Of a stretch of DNA of 64,000 bases, positions 17,971 to 26,444 are shown in pieces. Positions within the stretch are counted from its first letter, which is position 1. Each line of letters begins with the position of its first letter. A program made the translations under genes and the position numbers. The notes under the pieces are model-generated. The model made no database searches. It was given only the letters and a program-made list of their open reading frames with translations, and was not told where the DNA came from. Where the stretch lies: positions 62,001 to 126,000 of the forward strand of contig JAZDRN010000001.1 in NCBI GenBank assembly GCA_047501485.1. Direction: 5' to 3'. The DNA comes from Ancrocorticia sp047501485. Lineage in GTDB: Bacteria; Actinomycetota; Actinomycetes; Actinomycetales; Actinomycetaceae.

Positions 17971-19578
17971 ATGTCCCGAGGGCGCGCGACGAGAGTGTCC
18001 GGCCTGCCGTATGCACCCTGGCTGCTGGGTCCCGGCATCGTCGCCGGGCTTTTCCTCGTCATACCGCTGGTGGCGATCCTCGCGCGAACCCCGTGGACGG
18101 AGTTCTGGAGCCTGATCTCCACCGAGGAAAGCCTGGACGCCCTGTGGCTGTCCGTGCGCACGTGTCTGATAACGACGGCGGTGTGTGCCCTGTTCGGAAC
18201 CCCGCTCGCCGTCGTCCTGGCGCGGATGCCGGACAACTGGTGGGCGCGGGGGCTGCGCACCGTCGTGACGCTCCCCATGATGCTGCCGCCGGTGGTGGCG
18301 GGCCTGGCTCTGCTGCTCACCTGGGGGCGCAACGGCATGCTGGGCAGTCATCTATCCGTCATGGGCATCGAGGTCGGCTTCACGACGCTTGCCGTCATCA
18401 TGTCGCAGACTTTCGTGGCCATGCCGTTCCTGGTGACCTCTCTGGAGGGAGCCATTCGCTCGCGTGGGTTCCGGTATGAGGAGGCCGCGACGGCGCTGGG
18501 CGCCTCCAAGACGCGCACGTTCTTCCAGGTCACGCTTCCGATCATGCTCCCGGCGTTCGTATCGGCCACCGCGTTGGCTTTTTCCCGGGCACTCGGCGAG
18601 TTCGGGGCCACCATCACCTTCGCGGGTTCGTTGCAGGGTGTCACCCGCACGATGCCCCTGGCCATCTACCTGCAGCGTGAATCCAACACCGATCAGGCGC
18701 TTGCACTCGCGGTGGTGCTCATCGTGCTGGCCATTGTGGCGATCATGGGTGCCAACGCCCTGGCAGGGCGCCTGCCAGGAGGAAGCCTCGACCAGAACCG
18801 TTCAGCGGTTCCCCAGCATGGGGGAATGCCCGACGAAGATGGTGCCGCGGTAGTGGGGGACGCCCTGCCCGGCGCCGCCGCGCCGGGCAGGGGTACGCGA
18901 GCCGGTTCCGCGACGACGCCCGCTCGACGCGGTGCGGTGCGGCCGGGGCCGGATATCGAGGTCGATGCCGAGGTTGCCGAGCGGGGCGTCGAACTCAAAC
19001 TCACCCTGAACGGTGGAGAACTCACCGCGGTCATGGGACCCAACGGTGCGGGAAAATCCACCCTGCTCGGCCTTATTGCGGGCACCCTCGTTCCTTCGGC
19101 GGGTGGCGTGGATTTCGTGGGCAAGCAGGATCCCCGAGTGGTGCTGCTGCAGCAGAACGCGTTGCTCTTCCCGCATATGACGGCCCGTAGGAACGTGGAA
19201 TTCGGGTTGCGCTGCGCTGGGATGAGCCGAAGCGTCTCCTCTCAGCGCGCCCTTGCTGAATTGGCGGAGGTGCGCTGCCGCGATCTGGCCGATCGACGCC
19301 CGGACCAGCTTTCCGGTGGGCAGGCTCAGCGGGTCGCGATCGCGCGTGCCATGGCCGTCACCCCGGACGTCGTCCTCCTGGACGAACCGATGGCGGGACT
19401 GGATGAGACCAGCGCGAACAGGGTTCGCCTCCTGCTGCGCGAGCGCCTTGCCAGCTCGGGGGCGACGGCGGTACTGGTGACGCATGACCCGGTGGATGCC
19501 CGCGATCTGGCCGATACCACGGTGCTGATCCGCTATGGGCGGGTGTACCAGGCCGACCAGTCCCGCCAAGGGAACTAG
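17971..19578 (+). CDS. modBC: Fused molybdate ABC permease-ATPase ModB-ModC
   Basis: A 535-residue single-chain fusion. Residues about 15-270 are a ModB permease with roughly six helices and the EAA loop at 170-190 (EEAATALGASKTRTFFQVTL). Residues about 270-330 form a Gly/Ala/Pro-rich linker. Residues about 330-535 are a ModC ATPase: Walker A GPNGAGKST at 356-364, a Q-loop in VLLQQNALLFPHM, signature LSGGQAQR, and Walker B VVLLDEP. The C-terminal Mop regulatory domain of classical ModC is absent. It uses ATP to import molybdate delivered by ModA. Fusion in one frame is read directly, and a GGAGG site precedes the ATG. Confidence 0.93.
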   Translation: MSRGRATRVSGLPYAPWLLGPGIVAGLFLVIPLVAILARTPWTEFWSLISTEESLDALWLSVRTCLITTAVCALFGTPLAVVLARMPDNWWARGLRTVVTLPMMLPPVVAGLALLLTWGRNGMLGSHLSVMGIEVGFTTLAVIMSQTFVAMPFLVTSLEGAIRSRGFRYEEAATALGASKTRTFFQVTLPIMLPAFVSATALAFSRALGEFGATITFAGSLQGVTRTMPLAIYLQRESNTDQALALAVVLIVLAIVAIMGANALAGRLPGGSLDQNRSAVPQHGGMPDEDGAAVVGDALPGAAAPGRGTRAGSATTPARRGAVRPGPDIEVDAEVAERGVELKLTLNGGELTAVMGPNGAGKSTLLGLIAGTLVPSAGGVDFVGKQDPRVVLLQQNALLFPHMTARRNVEFGLRCAGMSRSVSSQRALAELAEVRCRDLADRRPDQLSGGQAQRVAIARAMAVTPDVVLLDEPMAGLDETSANRVRLLLRERLASSGATAVLVTHDPVDARDLADTTVLIRYGRVYQADQSRQGN

Positions 19579-19601
19579 ACCCGCCACTGAGAGAGTCCCA
19601 G

Positions 19602-19648
19602 GATGAGGGATGCCCCGGACGATTTGAACGTCCGGGGCATCCCTCATC
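19602..19648. terminator. Bidirectional terminator between modBC and protease
   Basis: A 20-bp perfect stem: 19602-19621 pairs with 19629-19648 around loop ATTTGAA. It lies between convergent modBC and the HtrA-like gene, so it can serve both strands, although flanking T-tracts are weak. Confidence 0.8.
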
Positions 19649-19680
19649 TGGAGCGCGGCACGAGACCGCACCGGGCGCGA

Positions 19681-21189
19681 TCAGTTCACGGTGGACTCCG
19701 CCAGGGTGACCTGCACGTCGCGTTGGCCGCCGTCGGGGCCGACGACAGTCAGCGTGACGACGTCGCCGATCTTGTGTTCCTTGACCAAGCCGGACAGCAT
19801 GCTGGGATCGGTGATCGCCGTGCCGTTCAAAGCCACGACAGTCTCGTCGGCGACGATGCCCGCCTCATCCGCGGCGGAGCCTTCCAGAACTTCCACGATG
19901 AGCGCTCCGGGTGTGTTGCCCGAGGCGACGGTGACCCCCAGGGCCGCGTTGCGCCCGATGATCACGGTGTCGCTGGTGGGGTTGCCGGAGACGACCTGAT
20001 CGGCGATATCGAGCGCGGTCGAAACCGGGATGGCGTAGCCGTTGACCTGGTCGGAGGTGTTGCCGCGCGATGCCGCCGTCGTTATACCGACGACCTCCCC
20101 GTCGCTGTTGAACAGTGGGCCGCCCGAGTAGCCGGGCACGACATCCGCATCGGTGGCGATGAGTCCGGTGAGAACCTCGCCGTCGGTGGGAGAGGCGGCG
20201 TCCGAAGCGGTGATGGTCTCGTTGAGGCCGGTGATCGAACCGTCGAGCTGGGTGAGATACCCCTGGCCGGAACCGTTTCCGACCGCGGAGACGGCATCGC
20301 CCATCTGGAGGTCGTCCGTATTCGTCGAGACCGTCGGGAGATCTTCCGCTCCCTCGATCTGGAGCACGGCCACATCGTGGGTGGCGTCGTGCCCGAGAAC
20401 CTGCGCGGTGTATTCCTCACCGGTATCGGCGAGGGTGAGCTGCACCGTCTCCGAACCGGAAACCACATGGTAGTTGGTCAACACCAGTCCATCGGAGTCC
20501 AGAATCATTCCGGTTCCGGCACCCGCCCCGTTGAAGAGGGTGGTGTTGACGAGGACCACGCCGGGTGCGGAATCCACGACCGTCCCGGAGTCCAGGCCCG
20601 TCGAGGGCGAATTCTGCTGCCCCGGGTCCGTGGGCTCGTCTTCCTGCTGGTCGTTGCCACCGGGGTTGAGCTGCGGGTCCTGGCGCGGTTGGCTGTCCTG
20701 GGTTTGCGTGGGCCCCGAGGCGGCGTCGCCGCCGAAGATGTTGTCGAGCTGCAGGCCGATGATTCCACCGAGAATCAGCGACAGGGAAGCGGTTAGGCCG
20801 AGTAGTGACGTGGACCAGCGCTGCCGGGGCTTTCTCGGCTGCTGCAATGTGGACTGCGACATGGGGGCGTAGCCCCACGGCTGCCCGCCCGGCTGTGACT
20901 GATAGTCGGGATAGGCGCCCTGCTGGGTTCCGAAGGGAGGTGGAGTGGCAGATGCGGACGACGCGGAGGCATGCGCCTGCGAGCCAGCGGGAAGTGGCGC
21001 GAAGGGCGAACTGCCGGGCATAGGCGCCTGCCCGTACTCCGAGTAGTAGGGATGCTGCTGATCACGCCCGCTGGAACCCTCGGAGGGGTTGTAGGCGCCG
21101 TCAGGGAAGGGAGTGGTCTCTCCCCTTTGGAAGGGCGTGTTCTCTCCACGCCGACCGTCGAACGGTGTCTGAGAATTATCGTTGGTCAT
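19681..21189 (-). CDS. HtrA/DegP-like membrane serine protease with PDZ domain
   Basis: A 502-residue protein. Residues 1-125 are a low-complexity Pro/Gln/Ser-rich cytoplasmic region with three TPF motifs near the start. A membrane anchor lies at about 128-148, followed by an acidic linker. A trypsin-like domain has catalytic His241 (NYHVVSG), Asp272 (HDVAVLQI) and Ser355 (GYSGGPLF, with Tyr where Asn is common). A PDZ domain lies at about 415-500. It probably degrades or senses misfolded exported proteins. ATG 21189 has a GAGG site upstream. It is transcribed towards modBC. Confidence 0.92.
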   Translation of the reverse strand: MTNDNSQTPFDGRRGENTPFQRGETTPFPDGAYNPSEGSSGRDQQHPYYSEYGQAPMPGSSPFAPLPAGSQAHASASSASATPPPFGTQQGAYPDYQSQPGGQPWGYAPMSQSTLQQPRKPRQRWSTSLLGLTASLSLILGGIIGLQLDNIFGGDAASGPTQTQDSQPRQDPQLNPGGNDQQEDEPTDPGQQNSPSTGLDSGTVVDSAPGVVLVNTTLFNGAGAGTGMILDSDGLVLTNYHVVSGSETVQLTLADTGEEYTAQVLGHDATHDVAVLQIEGAEDLPTVSTNTDDLQMGDAVSAVGNGSGQGYLTQLDGSITGLNETITASDAASPTDGEVLTGLIATDADVVPGYSGGPLFNSDGEVVGITTAASRGNTSDQVNGYAIPVSTALDIADQVVSGNPTSDTVIIGRNAALGVTVASGNTPGALIVEVLEGSAADEAGIVADETVVALNGTAITDPSMLSGLVKEHKIGDVVTLTVVGPDGGQRDVQVTLAESTVN

Positions 21190-21397
21190 AGCAAGCTCCT
21201 CTTACAACAAGGCTGTCGTAATTCCTGCTAATGATCAAACAACCTCTCGTGGAGCGAAAACGGGGAGTTTCCTGGGAAAAAACTGTGGGACGCGGCGTCA
21301 TGGCCGACACGCATGGACGTCGTTGTCCATGGCGTGCGGCTCATCACACTCTAGGCCGTTGGGCCTGCTTTTCCAAATGGGTTTGATTAGCGGACGA

Positions 21398-21742
21398 CTA
21401 CGGCTTGATGTAGGCGAAACCGCGGCCTTGACAGGCCACGATCTCGGCGATTCCCTGCGGAACGATCACGACGACGTCGTCGGGGATGTTCTCCGAAGGA
21501 ATCTGGCGGTTGAAGAGGGAGTTGCCGCAGATCTTGAACTGGACGCCGGCCTCGTGCAGGGCGAGCATCCGCTTGCCGTGTTCGGGGTGGACGTCGAATC
21601 CGTTGAACGAACGCACCGCGGAACCGTTGATGACGACGACGATGTCTGACTCCGTGCCAAAATTCGCCGAGTAGTACTCAAGGTTGTTGAGCAGCTGTTC
21701 CCAACGGTTTTCTTCGTCAATGTGGAACACGACGTCTGTCAT
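21398..21742 (-). CDS. DsrE/DsrF-like small protein
   Basis: A 114-residue protein with the DsrE fold pattern: MTDVVFHIDEE, an alpha-helix, DIVVVINGSAVRSF, then LHEAGVQFKICGNSL and a final VACQGRGFAYIKP. The cysteine in FKICGNSL is at the position used for sulfur relay in some DsrE relatives. Most one-domain actinobacterial members have no assigned role. The ATG at 21742 is chosen because AGGAGG lies 6-7 nt upstream; the frame extends to 21853 without support. It stands alone between the protease and pmt genes. Confidence 0.8.
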   Translation of the reverse strand: MTDVVFHIDEENRWEQLLNNLEYYSANFGTESDIVVVINGSAVRSFNGFDVHPEHGKRMLALHEAGVQFKICGNSLFNRQIPSENIPDDVVVIVPQGIAEIVACQGRGFAYIKP

Positions 21743-21890
21743 GTTGCCTCCTCTATGTATGGTGGCGGATGAGCCCTGTGCAGTCTGGTCCGATCTTGGA
21801 AGACCTGAGACGTAGAATACATGTTTCGAGCACGCGCGTCCGGTCGGCCTCACTTTCCACTCCTCAATCTACTCATGTGGCCCGTGAAAA

Positions 21891-21936
21891 TGGAGGCTTG
21901 AGCGGCGATGAATTGGAGGCTTGAGCGGCGATGAAT
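21891..21936. repeat. Two adjacent 23-nt direct repeats
   Basis: The 23-nt unit beginning TGGAGGCTTGAGCGGCGATG occurs at 21891-21913 and again at 21914-21936 without spacer, downstream of the pmt gene. The second copy supplies one arm of the hairpin at 21919-21954. Confidence 0.85.
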
Positions 21937-21954
21937 CGGGTCTGAGGCTCAAGC
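21919..21954 (-). terminator. Hairpin downstream of pmt
   Basis: GCTTGAGC (21919-21926) pairs with GCTCAAGC (21947-21954), about 50 nt past the stop of the minus-strand mannosyltransferase gene. It is a candidate terminator built partly from the tandem repeat. Confidence 0.45.
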
Positions 21955-22004
21955 GAATGCGATCCGGGGCGCGGTGGTTGCGCAGCGGAGCCGAATCGGG
22001 GAGC

Positions 22005-23897
22005 TCAGATCCAGCTGGGGAACCACATGTGCGCCTGCCACCACTGGTAATCGACGGTCGTGCCCCACCAGAGAGGCATCCAGAACGCCGCGGCGGCCAC
22101 GATGATTCCCAGGGCCAACCCGATGATGACACGGGCGGACTTCGTGAGGGCAGGGGGCTGCCACCAGGGAGCAGCCTCTTGCGAGTCCTGTCCGGAATCT
22201 GAGGTGCTCGGAAGGGAGGGAGGCGGGGTCAGTGGCGAATCGGCGGAGCGTCCTGCCGTGACCTCCTTCCAACTGCGCATGGGCGCGCGGGACCGACCCA
22301 GGGTGTTGGTGAGGAAGGCAAGGCCGTAGGTCAGCGAGAGCACGACGAATGGCAGGAAGGCCACCGCGTAGAACTGGAAGATCGTCCGGCCCACATAGAT
22401 CAGCCACGGTGCCCACAGTGCGAGGTATCCTGCCAGGATGCTCCATGCCCGCCAATCACGGTTGCGTATCGCCGCCCACAGAACGATCGCCAACCCGATG
22501 AGCGCGAACCACCACACCGCTGGATTGCCGACCGAGGTGATCGCCTGGACGCATTCGGAGTCCGGGCACTGCGTGGTCATCTCCTCGCGGCCGGTCCAGA
22601 AGAAGGACACCGGCCGCGCCTGAACGAGCCACTGCCAGGCCTGCGACTGGTAGTCATGCGGCGTGGACAGTCCGTTGTGGAAGGTCCACATCGTCTGGTG
22701 GTAGTGAATAAGGGAGTTGAGAGCATCGGGGGCCCACGATAGCGGGAGGTCCTCACCGCGTTCGAGTGCCTCCTGCGCCCAGTTACGGAAGTAGCCGTTG
22801 GGGTTGCGGAACCACGGGTACCAGGTGGCGAGGTAGGTTATCAGCGCCACGGGAACGAGCGCGATGAAAGCTGGCACGCCCTCTCGAAACACGCCGCTGC
22901 CGAACCACAGCCGCACGCCGACCGTCCGGCGAGCGCACACGCCCCAGACGAATGCGACGATCCCGAAGACGGCGACGGCGTAGATGGCAGACCATTTGAC
23001 CCCGCACGCCAACCCCAGCAGAATCCCCGTGGCCAGCATCCAGGGACGAGAGAAGATCCTCGGGCCCCAGGGGTCGGCGGTCCGTCCATCGTCGCGCAGC
23101 CTCCCATGCGCCACGCGGTGGGCCAACGCGGATCGGGATCTGTCCCGATCGAGCAGTAGCGTGGCGAAGGCGGCGAGGGTGAAGAACGCCAGGATATTAT
23201 CGAGGATGCCGGTGCGCGACATGACGATTCCCATCCCGTCCAGGGCCATGGCGAGGCCGGCGAAGCCTGCGAGGAGAGGGGAACGGAAAAGGCGAAGAGC
23301 GATGTAGACAAGCAGTAGAACGGAGGCCACCCCGAGGATTGCCGTGGTGAAACGCCACCCGACGCCATTGTCACCGCCGAAGAGGGCTTGCCCGGCGGCC
23401 ATCAGCCATTTGCCAAGCGGGGGATGAACAACGTAGTCCGGTTCGGTGGCCGAAAGCACGGAGTAGTCCCCGCGCAGGAAATGTTCGTTGGCTTCCTCTC
23501 CGGTCCAGTTTCCCTCGAACCCCTGGGTGCGGAGCGAGAACGCTCCTTTGACGTAATAGGTTTCGTCGAAGACGAGGGCGTGAGGATGATTGAGGTTCCA
23601 GAACCGCGTCACGAATGCCACCACGCCGGCTAGCAGTGCTGCAATCCATCCTCGCCGCACCAGCGTGCGGGGAAGGCGCCCGGTGATCCCGAGCCGCCCG
23701 CGCAACTCCACTTCCCATCGCTGGGCACCGGCGGCTGTGAGAGGCTCGTCTCCCAGTTTCGCACGCCGTCCGGATCCGGATTGCGACCTCGTGTCGGCAG
23801 GCGTGTACCGATCGCCGAACAGGTCCGGGGATGATGCGACGGGCGCGGCCGGCACCGGCTCGTTGGCCTCTGGCAGGGGAGTGGGTTGTGGGGTCAC
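22005..23897 (-). CDS. pmt: Protein O-mannosyltransferase (PMT, GT39)
   Basis: A 630-residue polytopic glycosyltransferase of the actinobacterial Pmt family. It moves mannose from polyprenyl-phosphate mannose to Ser/Thr of proteins exported by Sec. After a variable N-terminus (about 1-80), the first membrane helix is followed by the catalytic acidic pair in VFDETYYVKGAFS, then HPPLGKWLMAAGQ, both hallmark segments. About ten further helices and a C-terminal hydrophobic pair follow. The start is GTG 23897 with TAGAAT 7 nt upstream and no Shine-Dalgarno, hence probably leaderless. It is divergent from rsmI with a 37-nt gap, so the promoters overlap. Confidence 0.95.
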   Translation of the reverse strand: MTPQPTPLPEANEPVPAAPVASSPDLFGDRYTPADTRSQSGSGRRAKLGDEPLTAAGAQRWEVELRGRLGITGRLPRTLVRRGWIAALLAGVVAFVTRFWNLNHPHALVFDETYYVKGAFSLRTQGFEGNWTGEEANEHFLRGDYSVLSATEPDYVVHPPLGKWLMAAGQALFGGDNGVGWRFTTAILGVASVLLLVYIALRLFRSPLLAGFAGLAMALDGMGIVMSRTGILDNILAFFTLAAFATLLLDRDRSRSALAHRVAHGRLRDDGRTADPWGPRIFSRPWMLATGILLGLACGVKWSAIYAVAVFGIVAFVWGVCARRTVGVRLWFGSGVFREGVPAFIALVPVALITYLATWYPWFRNPNGYFRNWAQEALERGEDLPLSWAPDALNSLIHYHQTMWTFHNGLSTPHDYQSQAWQWLVQARPVSFFWTGREEMTTQCPDSECVQAITSVGNPAVWWFALIGLAIVLWAAIRNRDWRAWSILAGYLALWAPWLIYVGRTIFQFYAVAFLPFVVLSLTYGLAFLTNTLGRSRAPMRSWKEVTAGRSADSPLTPPPSLPSTSDSGQDSQEAAPWWQPPALTKSARVIIGLALGIIVAAAAFWMPLWWGTTVDYQWWQAHMWFPSWI

Positions 23898-23904
23898 GTC
23901 GCAA

Positions 23905-23910
23905 ATTCTA
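23905..23910 (-). promoter_or_regulatory. Putative -10 box, leaderless pmt
   Basis: TAGAAT on the minus strand, 7 nt before GTG 23897, inside the 37-nt spacer shared with divergent rsmI. Confidence 0.5.
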
Positions 23911-23934
23911 CCGACCTATGCCAAAGTGGGGTGC

Positions 23935-24759
23935 ATGGCTGGAATGATCATCCTCGCGGCTACCCCCATCGGTAACGACGCAGACGCCTCACCGCGATTG
24001 CGTACCGAGATGCGACGGGCAGATGTCATCGCCGCCGAGGACACCAGGAGGTTCCTCAACCTTGCATCGCGTCTGGACATCGAGATCTCCGCGCGAGTGC
24101 TGTCCTACTACGAGCACAACGAGGCGGAACGCGGGCCCTACCTGCTGGATCTGGCCCGCTCGCAGCGAGTCCTGGTGGTGACCGACGCCGGAATGCCCTC
24201 CGTCTCGGATCCGGGATACCGGTTGGTGGATCGCGCTCATCAGGCGGGTGTGGCGGTGACGGTTATACCGGGGCCTTCGGCGGTGTTGACAGCCTTGGCC
24301 GTCTCCGGGCTCGCTACCGACCGGTTCTGTTTCGAGGGCTTCCTTGCGCGAAAAGAGGGAGAGCAGACGGCGCAGTTGGCCCAGCTGAGCGGTGAGCAGA
24401 GCACGATGGTCTTCTTCGAGTCGCCGCGACGGCTGCCCTCCTCGCTGGCTGCCATGGCCGCCGCATTCGGGCCGCAGCGCCAGGCGTGCGTGTGTCGTGA
24501 GCTGACGAAGACCCACGAAGAGGTCGTGAGGGCCGGGCTGGGCGAGCTTGCCGAACGCTTTGCGGCGGATGTGCGCGGGGAGATAGCCATCGTGGTCGCC
24601 GGAGCGGAGGGCGCGCAGGTGGATCTCCAGGCGGCTGTCGACGAGGTTCTCGCGCTCGATCGCGCGGGACTGCGCCTCAAGGATGCCGCCGCGCATGTGG
24701 CCGCCCGCTCCTCCCTCCGCAAGAAGGACCTGTACGAGGCGGCGCTGGCCGCTCGCTGA
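23935..24759 (+). CDS. rsmI: 16S rRNA (cytidine-1402 2'-O)-methyltransferase RsmI
   Basis: A 274-residue SAM-dependent methyltransferase of the tetrapyrrole-methylase fold that 2'-O-methylates C1402 of 16S rRNA. Motifs are IILAATPIGN at the start, AAEDTRRF, VTDAGMPSVSDPGYRLV and PGPSAVLTALAVSGL. Length is normal. Start choice is uncertain: ATG 23935 or the in-frame GTG 23926, neither with a clear Shine-Dalgarno. It converges on the nicotinamidase gene across a REP-like hairpin. Confidence 0.95.
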   Translation: MAGMIILAATPIGNDADASPRLRTEMRRADVIAAEDTRRFLNLASRLDIEISARVLSYYEHNEAERGPYLLDLARSQRVLVVTDAGMPSVSDPGYRLVDRAHQAGVAVTVIPGPSAVLTALAVSGLATDRFCFEGFLARKEGEQTAQLAQLSGEQSTMVFFESPRRLPSSLAAMAAAFGPQRQACVCRELTKTHEEVVRAGLGELAERFAADVRGEIAIVVAGAEGAQVDLQAAVDEVLALDRAGLRLKDAAAHVAARSSLRKKDLYEAALAAR

Positions 24760-24813
24760 CCGGGCGAAGGCGTCCGCCCTCCGTTGTCATTTCGATGTCG
24801 TCAGGGCATAGAG

Positions 24814-24872
24814 GTAACTCTTTCGGCGAGAGGCCACACATTGGACAATGTCCTAGGCGTGGCCTCTCGCGC
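24814..24872. repeat. REP-like palindromic element, copy A
   Basis: GCGAGAGGCCAC (24826-24837) pairs with GTGGCCTCTCGC (24859-24870). The loop contains a nested hairpin, ACATTG-GA-CAATGT (24838-24851). The left flank GTAACTCTTTCGG matches copy B at about 30.9 kb. Between convergent rsmI and pncA it can act as a terminator. Confidence 0.8.
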
Positions 24873-24892
24873 GTACTGTGACCTCTTCGAGC

Positions 24893-25852
24893 TCACTCCT
24901 TGGTGGGGTTGTAGTCGATGTCGGAGAAATCGAAATCCTCGTCCGACACCTCATCGGAGAAGTCCAGCTCCTCGCCGTCCAGGTCGAAGTCTCCTAGGCT
25001 CTCGAGGTCGTAGTCCTCTTCTTCCACGCCGCCTTCACGCTGCGCAATGGCCTGAATCCCAGCGCTGACCGCGCCGCCGAAATCGAAATCCTCCGAGAAG
25101 TCGTCGTCGGTCTCGTTGTCCGCGTCCGCGTCGTCGTCGTAATTGTCCTCGATGTCCTCATCGCCGAACTCGGCTTCGTCCAGTTCAGCTGTGTCGAGCT
25201 CGCCGCCGTATTCGTTCAGGGAATCGGGGTCACCGGGGATTTCCGCGTCCTCGCCCTCCTCGTAGAACCCGAAGGCTTCTGTGGAGAGGATCTGCTCGAT
25301 TCCGGCCTCGTCCATCTCGTGGCGCGCCTCGCTTCCGAGTTCCTGGCTGACGGGCACCGTCAGGTCGGACAGAACTCGGACGGGCCAGCCCGCCTGCAAG
25401 GCGTCGAGGGCCGTCGCCTTGACGCAATGCGACTCGGCGATGCCGACGACGTCGACTGCCTCGATTCCCGCGTTGCGGAGCACGTCCTCCAGACCGCGAT
25501 CCTGGGCGTCCACGCCCTCGAAACCGGAGTAAGCAGCAGCGTACTCGCCCTTCTTGACCTCGACATCGATGGGCAGCGAGGCGATCGCGTCGTGCAGCTC
25601 GGCCTCAGCGGTGCCCGCAACCGCGTGAGGAGGCCAGGTGTCGACGTAATCCGGGGTATCGGAGAAGTGTGAGCCGGGGTTCACGTGCCAATCCTGGGTG
25701 GTGACGATAAGGGAGTACTCGTCGAGATTGTCGGTCGTGAAATCGGCGATCCGCTCCGCAACCTCGTTCCCTCCTTCAACGGCCAGGGCTCCGCCTTCGC
25801 AGAAGGTGGGTTGGACATCCACGATGATGAGCGCTCGGGCGGTTTCCTCCAT
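24893..25852 (-). CDS. pncA: Nicotinamidase (PncA family) with acidic C-terminal tail
   Basis: A 319-residue protein. Residues 1-195 are an isochorismatase-fold nicotinamidase: catalytic Asp12 (IIVDVQPTF), Lys100 or Lys101 (EVKKGEY) and Cys143 (GIAESHCVKAT), plus the metal-site segment QDWHVNPGSHF (Asp54, His56, His62). It hydrolyses nicotinamide to nicotinate for NAD salvage. The unusual part is residues about 198-319, extremely rich in Asp and Glu; ordinary PncA is about 180-210 residues. ATG 25852 follows AAGGAG by 6 nt; the frame's extension to 26116 is unsupported. Confidence 0.92.
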   Translation of the reverse strand: MEETARALIIVDVQPTFCEGGALAVEGGNEVAERIADFTTDNLDEYSLIVTTQDWHVNPGSHFSDTPDYVDTWPPHAVAGTAEAELHDAIASLPIDVEVKKGEYAAAYSGFEGVDAQDRGLEDVLRNAGIEAVDVVGIAESHCVKATALDALQAGWPVRVLSDLTVPVSQELGSEARHEMDEAGIEQILSTEAFGFYEEGEDAEIPGDPDSLNEYGGELDTAELDEAEFGDEDIEDNYDDDADADNETDDDFSEDFDFGGAVSAGIQAIAQREGGVEEEDYDLESLGDFDLDGEELDFSDEVSDEDFDFSDIDYNPTKE

Positions 25853-26444
25853 GTTGGGCTCCTTGATAGACGTTGGCCGGGTGGATTGGTTCGGTTCACT
25901 TCGAGTATGCGTGCAATGGGGCCGGATGTGTAGCCCCTTTACCGTCGGCAAAAACACGATGCCGAGCTTGATTTCGAGTGGCATGCGGTATAGGGAAGGG
26001 CTCAGCCCATGTGGGAGACCTATTGCGATGGTGTGGATCTCGTTGTTGTTCGCGTGGTATTTCGTCGTGGAGAGTGGGAGCTCCGCCGTGCGATCTGGGT
26101 TGCGGGCAGGTGGCATCGGAAGCAGGAATCACGGTGAAGGGTGGATTCATTCCGAAAATGTGCTGTTGTTGGCAGGAGAATCGGAAATAATGGAAGCAGT
26201 GGCGTCGATGCGCCTGCGGTGATCGATCGCACGGGCCCGGATTCGCAGCTCCTATGCCAGACCGGAAAACCCACATAAAGCCACATGAAGAAACTGTGGG
26301 AATCGATTTATCCCTGGTGTAATGTCTGCTGCAACGGCGGATCGACGAAGATGAACCCGTCGTACGGAGCGGGGTGGTGAACCCCTTTCCGGACTTTTGT
26401 CAGCCGCTTACATGCATCGGTGCGCAGCGTTGGATAGGAGTCAT
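25853..26444. other. 592-nt spacer between pncA and the fru operon
   Basis: No credible gene is seen. It holds the promoters of divergent pncA and the DeoR gene. Small inverted repeats are visible: GGGGT/ACCCC (26371-26385) shortly before the DeoR gene, and CCCACA/TGTGGG near 26272-26300. An open frame from 25698 to 26222 has no ribosome site or family resemblance. Confidence 0.5.
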
